A DNA stretch of 64,000 bases from Telmatactis stephensoni (Eukaryota; Cnidaria; Anthozoa; Actiniaria; Isophelliidae). A model generated the notes under the pieces. It was given only the letters and a program-made list of their open reading frames with translations. It ran no database searches and was not told the origin of the DNA. This document shows, piece by piece, positions 45,856 to 58,082 of this stretch (position 1 is the stretch's first letter; the number at the start of each line of letters is the position of its first letter). The stretch covers positions 241,501-305,500 of the forward strand of contig JALIZF010001688.1 in the NCBI GenBank assembly GCA_029948255.1. The letters are read 5' to 3'. The translations under genes and the position numbers were made by a program.

Positions 45856-47540
45856 TCAAACTCAAATTACTCCATAAAAGTACTCATGATAGCCACCAAA
45901 CTTAAACTTAATACGCTTTTTTGATGCCATTTCGGCCAGCGGGGCCGTTGCGGTTCCACGGCCTGTTTACTTTTTCGGCAGGCGGCAGTTCGTACTCAAA
46001 TATGATTTCGTTTGCTTTATATTTCAACATTTACTCTCGTGCTGATAGAGTACAAACACTAAATGCTCGGATGGCTCGTTGATATTGGACTTGCGACGAT
46101 TTTTGTTGTTTGAAGACAGCGACTACAAAGTCCATTGTTTTCACATCCGAGTATCGAACAGCTCAACTTGGAGATGTGATGAATTCCAAGCTGCAGAGGG
46201 AGCTGAGAGTAGTTCAGTACAAAATGTGGCAAGGAATAAGAAATTATCTATTCAGATTTATTGGCATTTTTGCCTAACATCCGACACGTACAATCTTCGC
46301 GGAGTGTAGACCCTTGTAAATGTAGACCACCAGGTATTTAATAAGTCGAGGGTCGACATGTTAAATTGGCTTGTATTACCGAGCATTTTTTACCGAGCTT
46401 AGATCATGTGCCTAACTGAAATTGTTGCTTGTACACAAATCTAAAACAGTTACATCACGTTCAAAGCTTCTCGAGTGCTATACCATGCTGTACTGATCGC
46501 CGAAAATTATTAGAAGTTATTACCGTATCCTATTATCGGGAATAGGCCAGAAGTTTGACAGACCGGAAGTTTACAGGAAAGTGAGTGAGTGAGTGAGTGA
46601 CAAAATAGGTTACTACTTTATGTATGGCAACATTCTAGTTAGACAATAGATAGATTGAATAGTGCCATTTCATGTTGTCATACACGAAGTAGTAAGCTGA
46701 CTCATTTGCATATTCGACCCCTCACAATAACTCGGAATAAAATTACAAAGATTTCAATTCATTTTTTATGGAGATAAACTTCTATGAAAGATAAATTTCT
46801 GGATATACCTTTATGCCCAGTGGGACACTTTCCCAAATGAAAGAAAACAATAACGGGCTTTTGTGAGCTACCTCGATGTAAAACACAAAGGTGTAAGGGG
46901 CGTAGTGAATGGTTGTGAAGCTTTTAACTGAACGTTTTGGTAATTTTCCCTAATTAACATGTTGTAGTAATCGTTCCCTGCAGGTACAAACTGGTTACAT
47001 TGTAATAAGTAATTCTGTTACTTCAGCTAACAGTTAACATTTGCACAAGAGAAGCAGTGTTTTGATTGTGGGATATGATATTGTTTGTATAATTATCAAG
47101 ATACGATCTGCGATCATAGAAATGTTGTTAGGGGTGAAAACGAATGTTAGATACGGTCCGGGGATACGGTGCCATGACGGGCTACTGACGGGTTATCAGC
47201 GGGGCACGACAAAGTATTCTTCAATCTCGAGTTTTAATTTCATTCGTTCCCTTTATCTCTACGATGTCTTAGAATATTGTTCGCACTAAAACGTTGGTAT
47301 TTGTTACTTTGAATATGTGAATATCTCATAGCTTTGCGTTGGAAAGCAAGGCCAGCGTCCAATTTCAATTGCACACTAAAACATGAGAAAAAAGCCCCCC
47401 CCCCCACCCCCCTTTGGTATGTCAAGGCCGGCTAAGGCTAAGGATTATTGTGATGTTCAAGAAGAATGCTCAAGAAATTCTTCAAAGTTTGCTGAGAAAG
47501 ACCTCCATTCCTTGGGGAGTAAATTTTCTGTGACAAAGTT
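45856..47540. other. Intergenic DNA, no gene recognised
   Basis: Small open frames at 46079-46309 and 47041-47289 show no family pattern. A GAGT microsatellite lies at 46581-46599 and a C-run at 47396-47413. Confidence 0.4.
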
Positions 47541-47548
47541 ATTTTAAA

Positions 47549-48612
<1,064 letters not shown>

Positions 48613-49500
48613 GTACGCGCGCAAAAACGTTTTATAAAAGAGGAAATTTTTGTCATTATCGAGTAATAATGGCTAAAAGTGCCGAAAACTGCCCTCTCGT
48701 GCAAGTTTCAAATTTTTGTCTTGGATTAACACTCAAATTCTATTCTTATCAATTAAGAATTGCCCTACTAAGATACAATGCCTGTTTAAAACAGTCTTTT
48801 GAATTGTACAAAGTAGTTATCCTGCATTTTTATTCAAATATATCAACTTTCAAGCTGAATGTAAAGAACTATATGGAAATTGAGTGAAAGAAGGCCTAAA
48901 ACTTCGATAAACTGAACTCATTTTCGAATCAAATTTTCACTTTTGGATTAACACATATATGCAACTTTTATTAATCAAAACCACTTACAAATAACCTAAA
49001 CTTTCTGAAAGTAATAGCTTAGTTAAGCTTTGTACAACAGTTATTCTTTAGATGAATAGTTTTTGTTGCCTGCTGCTTGAACGTGAAAAATATCTCTTCT
49101 TAAACATACAAATGTTTGGACAGCACGCTCGCTTACTACCAACACGAGTTGAAAACGCCTACGAGTGCACGCCCACAATAACCACGGGAATCTTTGATTT
49201 GTATCTACAATCAGGTACGATCCATGCTTGAACATGAGTAAACAAAAAAGTGTAGATTAGCTCTCATGTCACGGACGTATCCTACCCTTACCAACTGTTA
49301 GGAAAGTAGACATGCAAACTGAATTCAAAGTATTGTTGGACTTTCAGTATGGCCAAAATCTTCCCATAGTCTCTTTCCAACATAAACGGCGTATATCAAA
49401 ATAATAAAATAACTATTATATAACGCGCCAAAAATCGTGCTCGTTGAGAGTAATCCCCACGTCACATTTTCGAGGTTTTTTTTCGTAAATTTGTGCGCTT
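48613..49500. other. Intergenic DNA, no gene recognised
   Basis: Open frames at 48669-48887 (+) and 49041-49235 (-) lack recognisable motifs. Confidence 0.4.
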
Positions 49501-49512
49501 GTTATTTCATAA

Positions 49513-49669
49513 AAGAAATAAAAAACTTTTTTCGTGTTTGATAGCCTGATCAAAACACTTGTGATGCCTATGGCTCGTACTTCCACTACGTTCTCTCTTT
49601 TTTTTCCCCTCATCATCACGCGTGTTTTGATCAGGCTATCAAACACGAAAAACAGGTTTTTTATTTCTT
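49513..49669. repeat. 157-bp hairpin
   Basis: TTTCGTGTTTGATAGCCTGA and its complement plus AGAAATAAAAAAC tips give arms of about 47 bases around a 60-base loop. Confidence 0.75.
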
Positions 49670-51280
49670 AAATATATAAGCTCTGTCTATAGTCTTGGCT
49701 ATATATATATATACTTTATATAGATGTTCTTTAAACGTGGTCTGGCTGCAAGTGCCAACTGTTGTTTACGGTCGACGTTCGTCTAATTTGAGGGGTCAGA
49801 ACAAGATTTATCGATAAAATGCGCAGTAAACAATTTCAATGAAGCATACCCATTATTTCTAATTGATGATGCCATAGGGGCATAGCTGTATTGAAGCCCA
49901 TCTCCTTCAAACGCCCATTTAACAAAAAAATTCAATAAAAGAAGAGTTGCTCAGAGAAATAGTCAAAGGAAGGTCTGTGACAGGAGTTACAGTGATTCAA
50001 AGTTAGGTAGCTGGTGAGTATTTACAAAACCCAGGTAAGCCTCTAAGTTGCCGATATAGTCAAGGAGGACATGTTAGCTGATTAAATCACCATTAAACAT
50101 TAGTCTCATATCATTTAATTTCATAATATTATTGTATATTTTAGCAAAGTTCTCGATAAAAGCTCTAGAAAATGAACGAAAAAATAATAATTATAATAAA
50201 ATTGTGAAAAATAATTTTCTCTTTCATGCGTCCCATTGACTTAGCAATATAAACAGTCGATAATGACCGGAAAAGATTGCTTTGAAATAGCTGAAGAAAT
50301 TGAAAATGAATGATATACATATATACCGCAATCATTAACGCCTTACGTGGCCCAATTACTGTAAGTGATAATTTTTAAAATATCGCGTGCTTGGCATGTC
50401 TGTTCAAATAATGAGTTATATTGTGCAAAACAAAACCTGTTGGGGAAGTGATATTGCTTTAGGATACTACGAATAATACATTGAGAAAGTGCTAACAAGC
50501 ACCACTTGTGAATGGTAGCCCTATTTACACCACAGTCAATAACTAGTTAATGTGCTAAATAGGTTTGTTGCAATATAACTAGTGCCACTATAATGATAAA
50601 TCAAAAAATGGATTATTTCTTATTTAAAAGGTGAATCTCCAGAAATGTAATGTTTTTTTAATGAAATATGGAATGGATAAGAATTGAAGAGGAAAGATAG
50701 GAAAAGAAAGATAAAAACTAGGGGATGTATTTTCTTGAGTAATAGTGAGCCTAAATGAAAATCAATCAGTAAGAATACCGAAAAAGAGACGGAAAAATAA
50801 ATAAAGGAAAGCCGAAAAAAAATTCTTGAATTCGTAATTGAATTTGATAAAATAAATGACAAAAAATGTCACAATTAGGCTATATCGGATGTCTGTAAAG
50901 CTTTTCCATGGAGACAGATAGTGTGTAACGTCTCTCAAAGGCAAAGGAAAATAATTAGTGTTTGAGCATTTGCTTACTCAAATCATTTTTATCATACAAA
51001 ATATCGAATTCTTTTAATAGAATTTCTTGCTTGAAATCATTTTGTTAAACTCTAGATTAGATCTTATTAGTTTGTAATTGCTAAAAAAGGATGAAACACC
51101 AGTTTACCGGCCTTTTTTTGTTATTATACAGACTTTTACAAAATCAGTTAATTGGCATTTATTAGACTAACTGAGTTTCCTCAGCGATAGCTAGAGCTGA
51201 TGTCTGTTTTCTTTCACACTCGCTACCTCTACATTCTGCATTCTATTAAACATACATCACTCAACTCGCACGTTGTTTTT
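49670..51280. other. AT-rich intergenic DNA, no gene recognised
   Basis: No open frame with a recognisable pattern, no tandem array. Likely the distal upstream region of the TSP1 gene. Confidence 0.4.
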
Positions 51281-51289
51281 ACTGGCTAA

Positions 51290-51450
51290 GGAGGAGAAAC
51301 TGGAGTACCTGGAGTAAAATCATGAATTGTTCTCTGGACAACACATCAAACAAATTCGGTTCACATATGGTCCAACGCACGAGCTGGGACTCGAACCCAG
51401 ACCACAGCGGTGAATTGCCAACTCGGTCAACACTAATCCGGGCGTTTTCC
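51290..51450 (-). repeat. tRNA-derived SINE (B box GGTTCGAGTCCC)
   Basis: The minus strand holds TGACCGAGTTGGC (A-box-like) and a perfect B box GGTTCGAGTCCC, followed by a body ending TACTCCAGTTTCTCCTCC. A SINE tail of this kind is common in marine invertebrate genomes. No full cloverleaf. Confidence 0.65.
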
Positions 51451-51948
51451 CCCCGTTCTACTGGCCTTTTTCTACATTAAAACGACGCTTTCCTTTTGTT
51501 TAAGAAAAAAGCTGTTATAGTGATCTCTCATAACGGCTTTGATATCTTTTTCAAAATTTTCTTGATTAATTCTTGCAAGAAGCTCATTAAAAACACACAC
51601 ACTAAAAATCAACTGAATCATGAAATTGATTATTACAAAATACAGTTTAACTAACATTTTCACATTCGCAGTTATATGAGCTTCATAGTTGTAGCAGTGA
51701 ATTGATAACGGTATATACTAACACGGTTAAGAAATTAAGCTTTTTGATTCAATGTATGCGACTAAGTTTTTCGAAAAAACATGTGTATAAGTACCGGACG
51801 TTGTTTCGTTGATTTTGTTTAATTTCTCATCCATCTTCTTGTTGTTGATAAATGTCGGCAAACTCGCTACTATATTTCATTAATGCTCTCTCAAGCGTGA
51901 TATATTGTTTGGTTTGTGCAAATAGTGATTAATAGTGACAACATTACC

Positions 51949-52064
51949 TTATATAGACTGGACTAACTAATCAGCGAGTGCCCAATAAAACACCAGCAAT
52001 ACCTGGTGCTCAGCATAGTGAAGATTATCGGGCCAAGTGTGGAGCCAAGATCTTCTTCCAACAG
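51949..52064 (+). promoter_or_regulatory. Candidate TATA promoter and noncoding first exon of the TSP1 gene
   Basis: TTATATAG (51949-51956) lies about 30 bases before a likely start near 51980, and a strong donor ACAG|gtacgt follows at 52064/52065. The next good acceptor opening on an ATG exon is 58010/58011, so this could be the 5' UTR exon with a 6-kb intron. No transcript evidence is available. Confidence 0.35.
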
Positions 52065-53078
52065 GTACGTATACAATTACAACTTGTAGTTTTGTTCATT
52101 ATTTTCTGGAAAATTACGTTATGAGTTTTTTGTTAGGGGAGATTGAGATTTCTACATTTGTTCTTATTTCATCGTATTTATATTGTGTTGTATTGTATGT
52201 GTTTTTATTCCTCAGTTCCAGTTTCCAAATTTTCATTTTTACATATGAGTTTTAATCTGTAAGCTTTTTGTTTTATCTCACTATCAGCTTTCTCGTTTTT
52301 TCCCGTATTCTTAAAATCCATAATCTTTTGTATAGGTTTTCTTTTTCAATTTCTCTTTTTGACAGTTTAACTTGATAAAGTCTTGTTTAATTTCTCATGG
52401 CATGTTTTAATCAAATGCGATTACAATTCTGGTTTCTACTCATTTCTAAGTTTAGAGTCGGTCGACTAACGCCAAGAAATCGCCGTGATTTAACTGTTTC
52501 AGCAAATGAGCAAGCATTAAAACTACAATCAATCAGCTTTTAAAACTATTTATTGGAGCGTTTGCCTTTACTTATTATCTGGAATAGTTTTTTTGTACAT
52601 CTTTACATTCGAGGCCAGCAAAGTTAAAAATTTTGCATCCAAACATTTCAAAACTCCTTCTAACTAGTGCTAATCTGTTCCGTTTTGTACAACTACCCGT
52701 TAGCTACTTTGGCGAGGGACAAAAATTCAAAAACACTTTTATTAATTGAAAAACTAATTATCGCTCTTCAGAAATCCTTGTGAAAAAGAACTCCCAAGGT
52801 GTGTTTATAAAACATATTTTCACAGCCAATATTAAATCACTGCCGCTATGATAACCATGGTAATAGTTTATAATCGCTTCCAATATTATTTTTTCGAAGT
52901 TATATTAGCAATTTATAGTGAAAGCGTTACCACATACAAATATTTGTCAACAAAATAAATGGATGTAGATAGATAAGATGCAAACTTGATGCAACACTTG
53001 TCCTAGTAACCAGCTGCATATTCTTTTTCGTGGAATTGAAAAATCATAACAACAGCCATAATCAGGCTTTTGCAATTT

Positions 53079-53080
<2 letters not shown>

Positions 53081-53130
<50 letters not shown>

Positions 53131-53266
53131 ATTTAATTTCCTTCGTTCCTTTCTTTTTTTCTTTCCTAATTCTTTCCTTCTTTCTTACTTTCCTCCCTCC
53201 CTCCCTTCCTTCTTTCTTTCTTTCCTTTCTTCCTTCTTTCTTTCTTTTCTTTCCTTCTATTTTTTG
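53081..53266. repeat. TTTC-type polypyrimidine microsatellite
   Basis: Pure TTTC units to about 53130, then degenerate TTTC/TTCC; open frames of Phe/Leu/Ser are artefacts. Confidence 0.95.
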
Positions 53267-53637
53267 ACTGAGCAGTCGAGTAACGATTATGCACTCGAGT
53301 AATAATTATTGATATAAAATTTACCAGTTCTATGAGGAACCGATGTTTGTCCAGCTGTTTCTACATTTCATTCTAATTGAGAATAAAGCGGTCCATCTCT
53401 ACTCAAGATAAGGTACACATTGATTTAACGCGGCGAAATTCATTCAAAATCAAATTAGTATTTACCTAAATATGTCATATTTAGCAAGATTTTTGATTAA
53501 GATTTTTGATTAAATAGGAGACCATCAAAAAGACAAACACGAACATTTTTCGTGAGTATCAGTATAGGTCGGTTATGTCATCCACGCATTTTCTTGTCCT
53601 TTTTTACATACACCTGTTTCATAAAACATTGTCGTGT

Positions 53638-53874
53638 AAAAGGCCTCAAGCCTACTCGACTGATCACCCACAAGGGAGTATGGGTAGAAATAAATTAAAT
53701 CTATAAAACTACAAGACTATTAACACGACTAATCTCAACTAGCTTGCCTTGAGCTTATGCACAAAAGAGCTTTATTCGTTGATGTTAAAAATCAAGAACA
53801 AAGCTGAAAAGCCAATCAAGCTTAGTACCTACCCATACTCCTTTTCGGTCTAGTCGCGTAGGCTTGAAGCCTTT
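53638..53874. mobile_element. MITE, 237 bp
   Basis: The ends AAAGGCCTCAAGCCTACTCG and its near complement, with GAGTATGGGTA / TACCCATACTC inside. A solo MITE 1 end (GAAATAGGTGTA) begins immediately to its right. Confidence 0.7.
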
Positions 53875-53907
53875 AACCCGACAACCTTTTTTGAAATAGG
53901 TGTATGT

Positions 53908-55060
53908 ACACAGGTCCGGTGCTAGGTCTTTGTTGAACCAAACACAACAGCGTGTTTCAAGGTTTCCCCAATAACTGCGTCCACACAGGTTTATTAAAAC
54001 TATAATAATACACCTACCAAAAATACTCGTTTGTCATTGATTGCCGAACTTTGACTTTTTACACATACGTGTATAATCAATTTATTGCACACATCTAGGA
54101 ACTTTGTTTCTTGAATGATTTAAAAAAGTATTAAAAGAATATTAATATATGAAAATATAGAATATAAGAATATTATAATAATATATGAAAATAAAAGAAA
54201 CACGGATTTTTGTAGATGTGTTATTAATAGGAAATTCCACCTTAGTTCACGAAGAATTAATGAAAAATACCGCTTGTCACGGGGATGAGTATTGCGGGCG
54301 CACGAATCCCTGACGGCTGAAATCTGAGCCTACTGGGGCGTTTGAGAACATTAATTCGGGCGATTATATGGAAAACAGCCTTTTCGGGAACTTTAATGAC
54401 AGTTTGAATGGCATTACAAACAGGGTTTTACAAAAGTGGCCGTACCTACTTTGGTCGATTACCAGAGTGGTCGCAAGGAGAGCTTCGACTGTGATCAGCA
54501 AAGCGTGAGGAAAGCAAATCATCACGTGTGCATTTATACTGTGCTCTTAAAGTCAATTCAATGTGCTTGTGTATACGTCATGGCAAACGAGGTTCGAGTT
54601 ATCGAGAGTACAGGTATAAAGAAAATGACCAGAACGGAAGCAAAAATTGATTCAACAAGGTTCGAGTTTCGAAATTTATTAGGTTTATAATATAGCTTCT
54701 TTCTAACGCGCTCTCTGATTGGCTGAAAACCCTCGAAAACTGTGGTATATTTCCCCAGTAAACCCATGGCTCCGAGCAAAATTGTCGTCAACATTTTGGT
54801 GTTCTTTCTGCAGTAAAAATGGCCAAAAACAGCAGAAAAGTAAAACAGCAGTAAAGTACGTATTTTATTCCCAAGGGTTTACATACCAAATTGGTAAGAC
54901 CCTTGGGACACGTCAAGTAATTTTTGCAGTTTGCCGGAATGTTATTATCATTTCCTGACAAAGGGAGAGGTCGAAAATTTGGAACCTTTTACAAATTTTT
55001 AGGTCAGTTTTACCCATTTTAATTCTTACATTTTTTATTGTTTTCCAATATATTAGCAGG
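53908..55060. other. Intron or upstream DNA, no gene recognised
   Basis: Overlapping opposite-strand open frames at 54436-54958 have no family pattern. Confidence 0.4.
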
Positions 55061-55065
55061 TTACA

Positions 55066-55470
55066 ATTAGACAAGGCGCAAAACTGAAAAAGTCGATCGC
55101 AAAAAGTGCAGAAGGCATTTTGGGGTAGAGGCTGGTAACATAACTATTATTAACTAATTTTTCATGCTGAATCCGAATATGTCTGTTACCAAGACGTATT
55201 CTGCAATCTTATACGTGTAAATGACGTATTTTGTGAATTGCTACAGTCATTTCATACTAACGGCTTTTTCATGTAGTTCCAAAAGTTCCCAAACTTAAAA
55301 ACAATGACCATAGCTGGAAATTAAAGAGCACATCAAAATCAGTAAAACTGTGAAGTTTGAAGGATATCAGTTGAAAAATCAAGGAGATACGGATTTTCAA
55401 AAAACGAAATTTTGTATGAAAACACTTACAGTTATGCAAGCTAAGAGATACAAACAAATTTCGATACTCT
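55066..55470. mobile_element. Second copy of the 0.7-kb foldback (half element)
   Basis: From TTAGACAAGGCGCAAAACTG to the GAAATTTTGTATGAAAA segment it is almost identical to the left half of 2013-2724, then ends near 55470. It lacks most of the right arm. Lies in the first intron inferred for the TSP1 gene. Confidence 0.75.
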
Positions 55471-55633
55471 CCCCGTGACGGTTGAGTGCGTGGACAACGC
55501 ATTGTTTGGCTAGACCAATCTGCTCTTCGATTTTCGTGAGACATACATAAATTAAAATGTCATTGTAACCGCCACAGCGCAAAATTAAAATTAAAGATTT
55601 ATAGCAAAGCAACCAGGCATGTGGGATTTCTGT

Positions 55634-55849
55634 GTATTTATTTATTTATTTATTTATTTATTTATATTTATTTATTTATTTATTTATTTGTTTATTTATT
55701 TATTTGTTTGTTTATTTATTTGTTTGTTTATTTATCTATTTATTCATCTATTTATTCAATAATTAATTAATTAATTATTTATTTATTTATTTGTTTGTTT
55801 GTTTGTTTGTTTGTTTGTTTATTTATTTATTTATTTATTTATTCAATAT

Positions 55850-55944
<95 letters not shown>
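55634..55944. repeat. TTTA/TTTG microsatellite
   Basis: Interrupted TTTA units with TTTG blocks, about 310 bases; the last 90 bases are pure TTTA. Confidence 0.95.
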
Positions 55945-57367
55945 GGGTTACACCCGCACTAATCCGTCCCATAAAGTTGAAAAAACGCATCTTTTTTTGT
56001 TGCAGTTTGTCCTGTGGTCCAATGTTTTGTTTATTTTGCTTTTGAAAACGTCGTTTCAGTGTGGATGAGCAAGGAAAAAGATGCGCTTTCATATTTATCT
56101 GGATGACGCCAACCAGACTCATGTGACCAGTACAGCATGCTTTAACATTAAATTGAGCTAAACCAAGCGTGAGGTTTATCAACATATACACTTCGCTTTT
56201 GCTTGCAGCTAGTTGGCATTTAAAACACTTATTCTGTAATACTGCTATTATTTCCAAAAACAGCATTTACTATGGAATGTATCATCAACTAAGAGGGTCT
56301 ATTTTTATACTTCACGATTAGCTTAACCTTAACCAAATCCTATTCTTGATCATTTTATTGCTTTTCTAACTTTTAAACCCTGTTAATTATGCATTTTTGG
56401 AGTTTCATAAGTTTAAAAGTTATTCGTGGCTTAATGGATTTGATAATTGGCCCAGGCGTTGTCATCTATGCGCTAATGCTTAAATACCAATGACGCGTTA
56501 ATCAACGAAGCCATGATTATTGCCATGATTTTTTGTATCATTATGTTGGAAGAAGCTTTTCCTGTAAGCCTTGCACGCTTCCTTTACAAAAGTTCCTTTA
56601 AAACTCCCTTCATGTGAAAAGATAACACTCTTTGGCTAACTTTAAAGAACCCAATTGGCTTAACTCTGTATACGTATTGATTAGATCACTATTGGCTTTT
56701 TCGTAATACTTTGACAATGAAGGGATTAGCATATTGATTAGCTTATTTAGTTGTTGAAAAGTTGTTCAATACTAAATAGTTTTCTTAGAAGACCGTTTGA
56801 TGTCTCACAACGGGTTTTGACTCCTCGTCACTAGCGTCACTGGTAAGGTTTATCAACACAGATCGCTTCACTTCCAGCTACCATGGCTACCCTGATTATC
56901 AGGGGCTTTATTTTTGTTTTTCTGAATCCTCTGGTACACTTAATTCTCTTCCGCAATTATGTTTACATTTGACTTCGTGGTCGAGTGAAATGTTGTTATA
57001 TCAAAATCAGTTTCAGTTCATTATTTTAAAAGTATTTTCTGCTATTGCATAATGAAGGTAATAATAATATATCCAAGAAAGTTTTTAATATATATATTAG
57101 CCACAATTACAATTAAAATGATAAGCTGATACACGAAGTCCAAAGAAAAATTGGGGGACAGAGAGCTTTGATAGCAGAAAAATCAATTGAGTGTGCAAAT
57201 CAATTTAGTCTACCGAACAAAATAATTATATTCCAATACAATTGAGTAGAAACAAGACGTGTTATTTGATACGGATTTCTTTTTGTATTAGTTATATCAT
57301 TGCCTACTTTTGTTGACATTGATTTTGATGTGTTTGTATATATACTAGTTATATAATAGTTTGACTG
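55945..57367. other. AT-rich intron DNA, no gene recognised
   Basis: Nothing beyond small open frames is seen. Confidence 0.4.
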
Positions 57368-57481
57368 GCATACCGTGAAATATCCCACGAGTCACTTGTA
57401 TTTTCTAGTATACACACGAGCCTTTAGGTGAGTGTCTACACAAAGAAAATACAAGTGACGAGTGGGGTATCCATGGTATGC
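57368..57481. repeat. 114-bp hairpin
   Basis: GCATACCGTGAAATATCCCA...TTGTATTTTCT pairs with AGAAAATACAAGTGAC...GGTATGC; arms about 38 bases. Confidence 0.65.
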
Positions 57482-58018
57482 TACGAGAAACCATTGTTTA
57501 ACTATTTTAATCCATGCCATAAGAAATATCTAAATATTACTAGTGGATTAAGGAGCCATTCCGGTCTCAGCTTTTCGCGGTTCATTGGGTCGAATTTTTC
57601 CAGCAAGTGATCAGTTTTGGGTTCAAAGTGCACAAAAATTTCGATAAATTGTATTTTTCATCGGATTTCTGGTCAAACGGAAGTAAAAAAATAGCATTTG
57701 TACCTGGGAATCATGATTCGGAGTTCATTTTCGCGCACGCTAAAAACCTAACCGTTGCTAATTAACAAAATCTGCGGCCGTGCATTTTTTCAGTATGAAG
57801 TGAATAAACGTTTTGGGCTTCCTTCCTTCCTTCCTTTTTCTGTTTTTCTTTCGGAAATACTATAAATATGCTTAGGGACTTTTAGAGATTTTTCTTTCTT
57901 TACTCTCTCTCTATATATTCTATATACCTAATGTTTGGTATGTTCGCTTGTTGATTGATTTATTAGCTTATTATTTAATTAATGATATCTTCTAATCTGG
58001 CTACCAATAGGTTTCAAA

Positions 58019-58082
58019 ATGACCATCACCTTCAGTGTTGCCATAGTGTTGGCCATCACCATTATACAGTCACTTACAAAAG
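58019..58082 (+). CDS. TSP1-gene coding exon 1 (signal peptide)
   Basis: The ATG lies nine bases into an exon that opens at an acceptor (ctaccaatag|GTTTCAAAATG). 21 codons plus one base, donor AAAG|gtattt. The hydrophobic core VAIVLAITII marks a secretion signal; cleavage is likely around the Lys-Gly-Cys-Ser junction. Confidence 0.8.

Noticed and set aside
53030..53302. Phe/Leu/Ser-rich frame resembling a membrane protein
   Set aside because: Direct translation of a TTTC microsatellite.
55791..56045. Hydrophobic frame of Phe-Ile-Tyr-Leu repeats
   Set aside because: Translation of the TTTA microsatellite.
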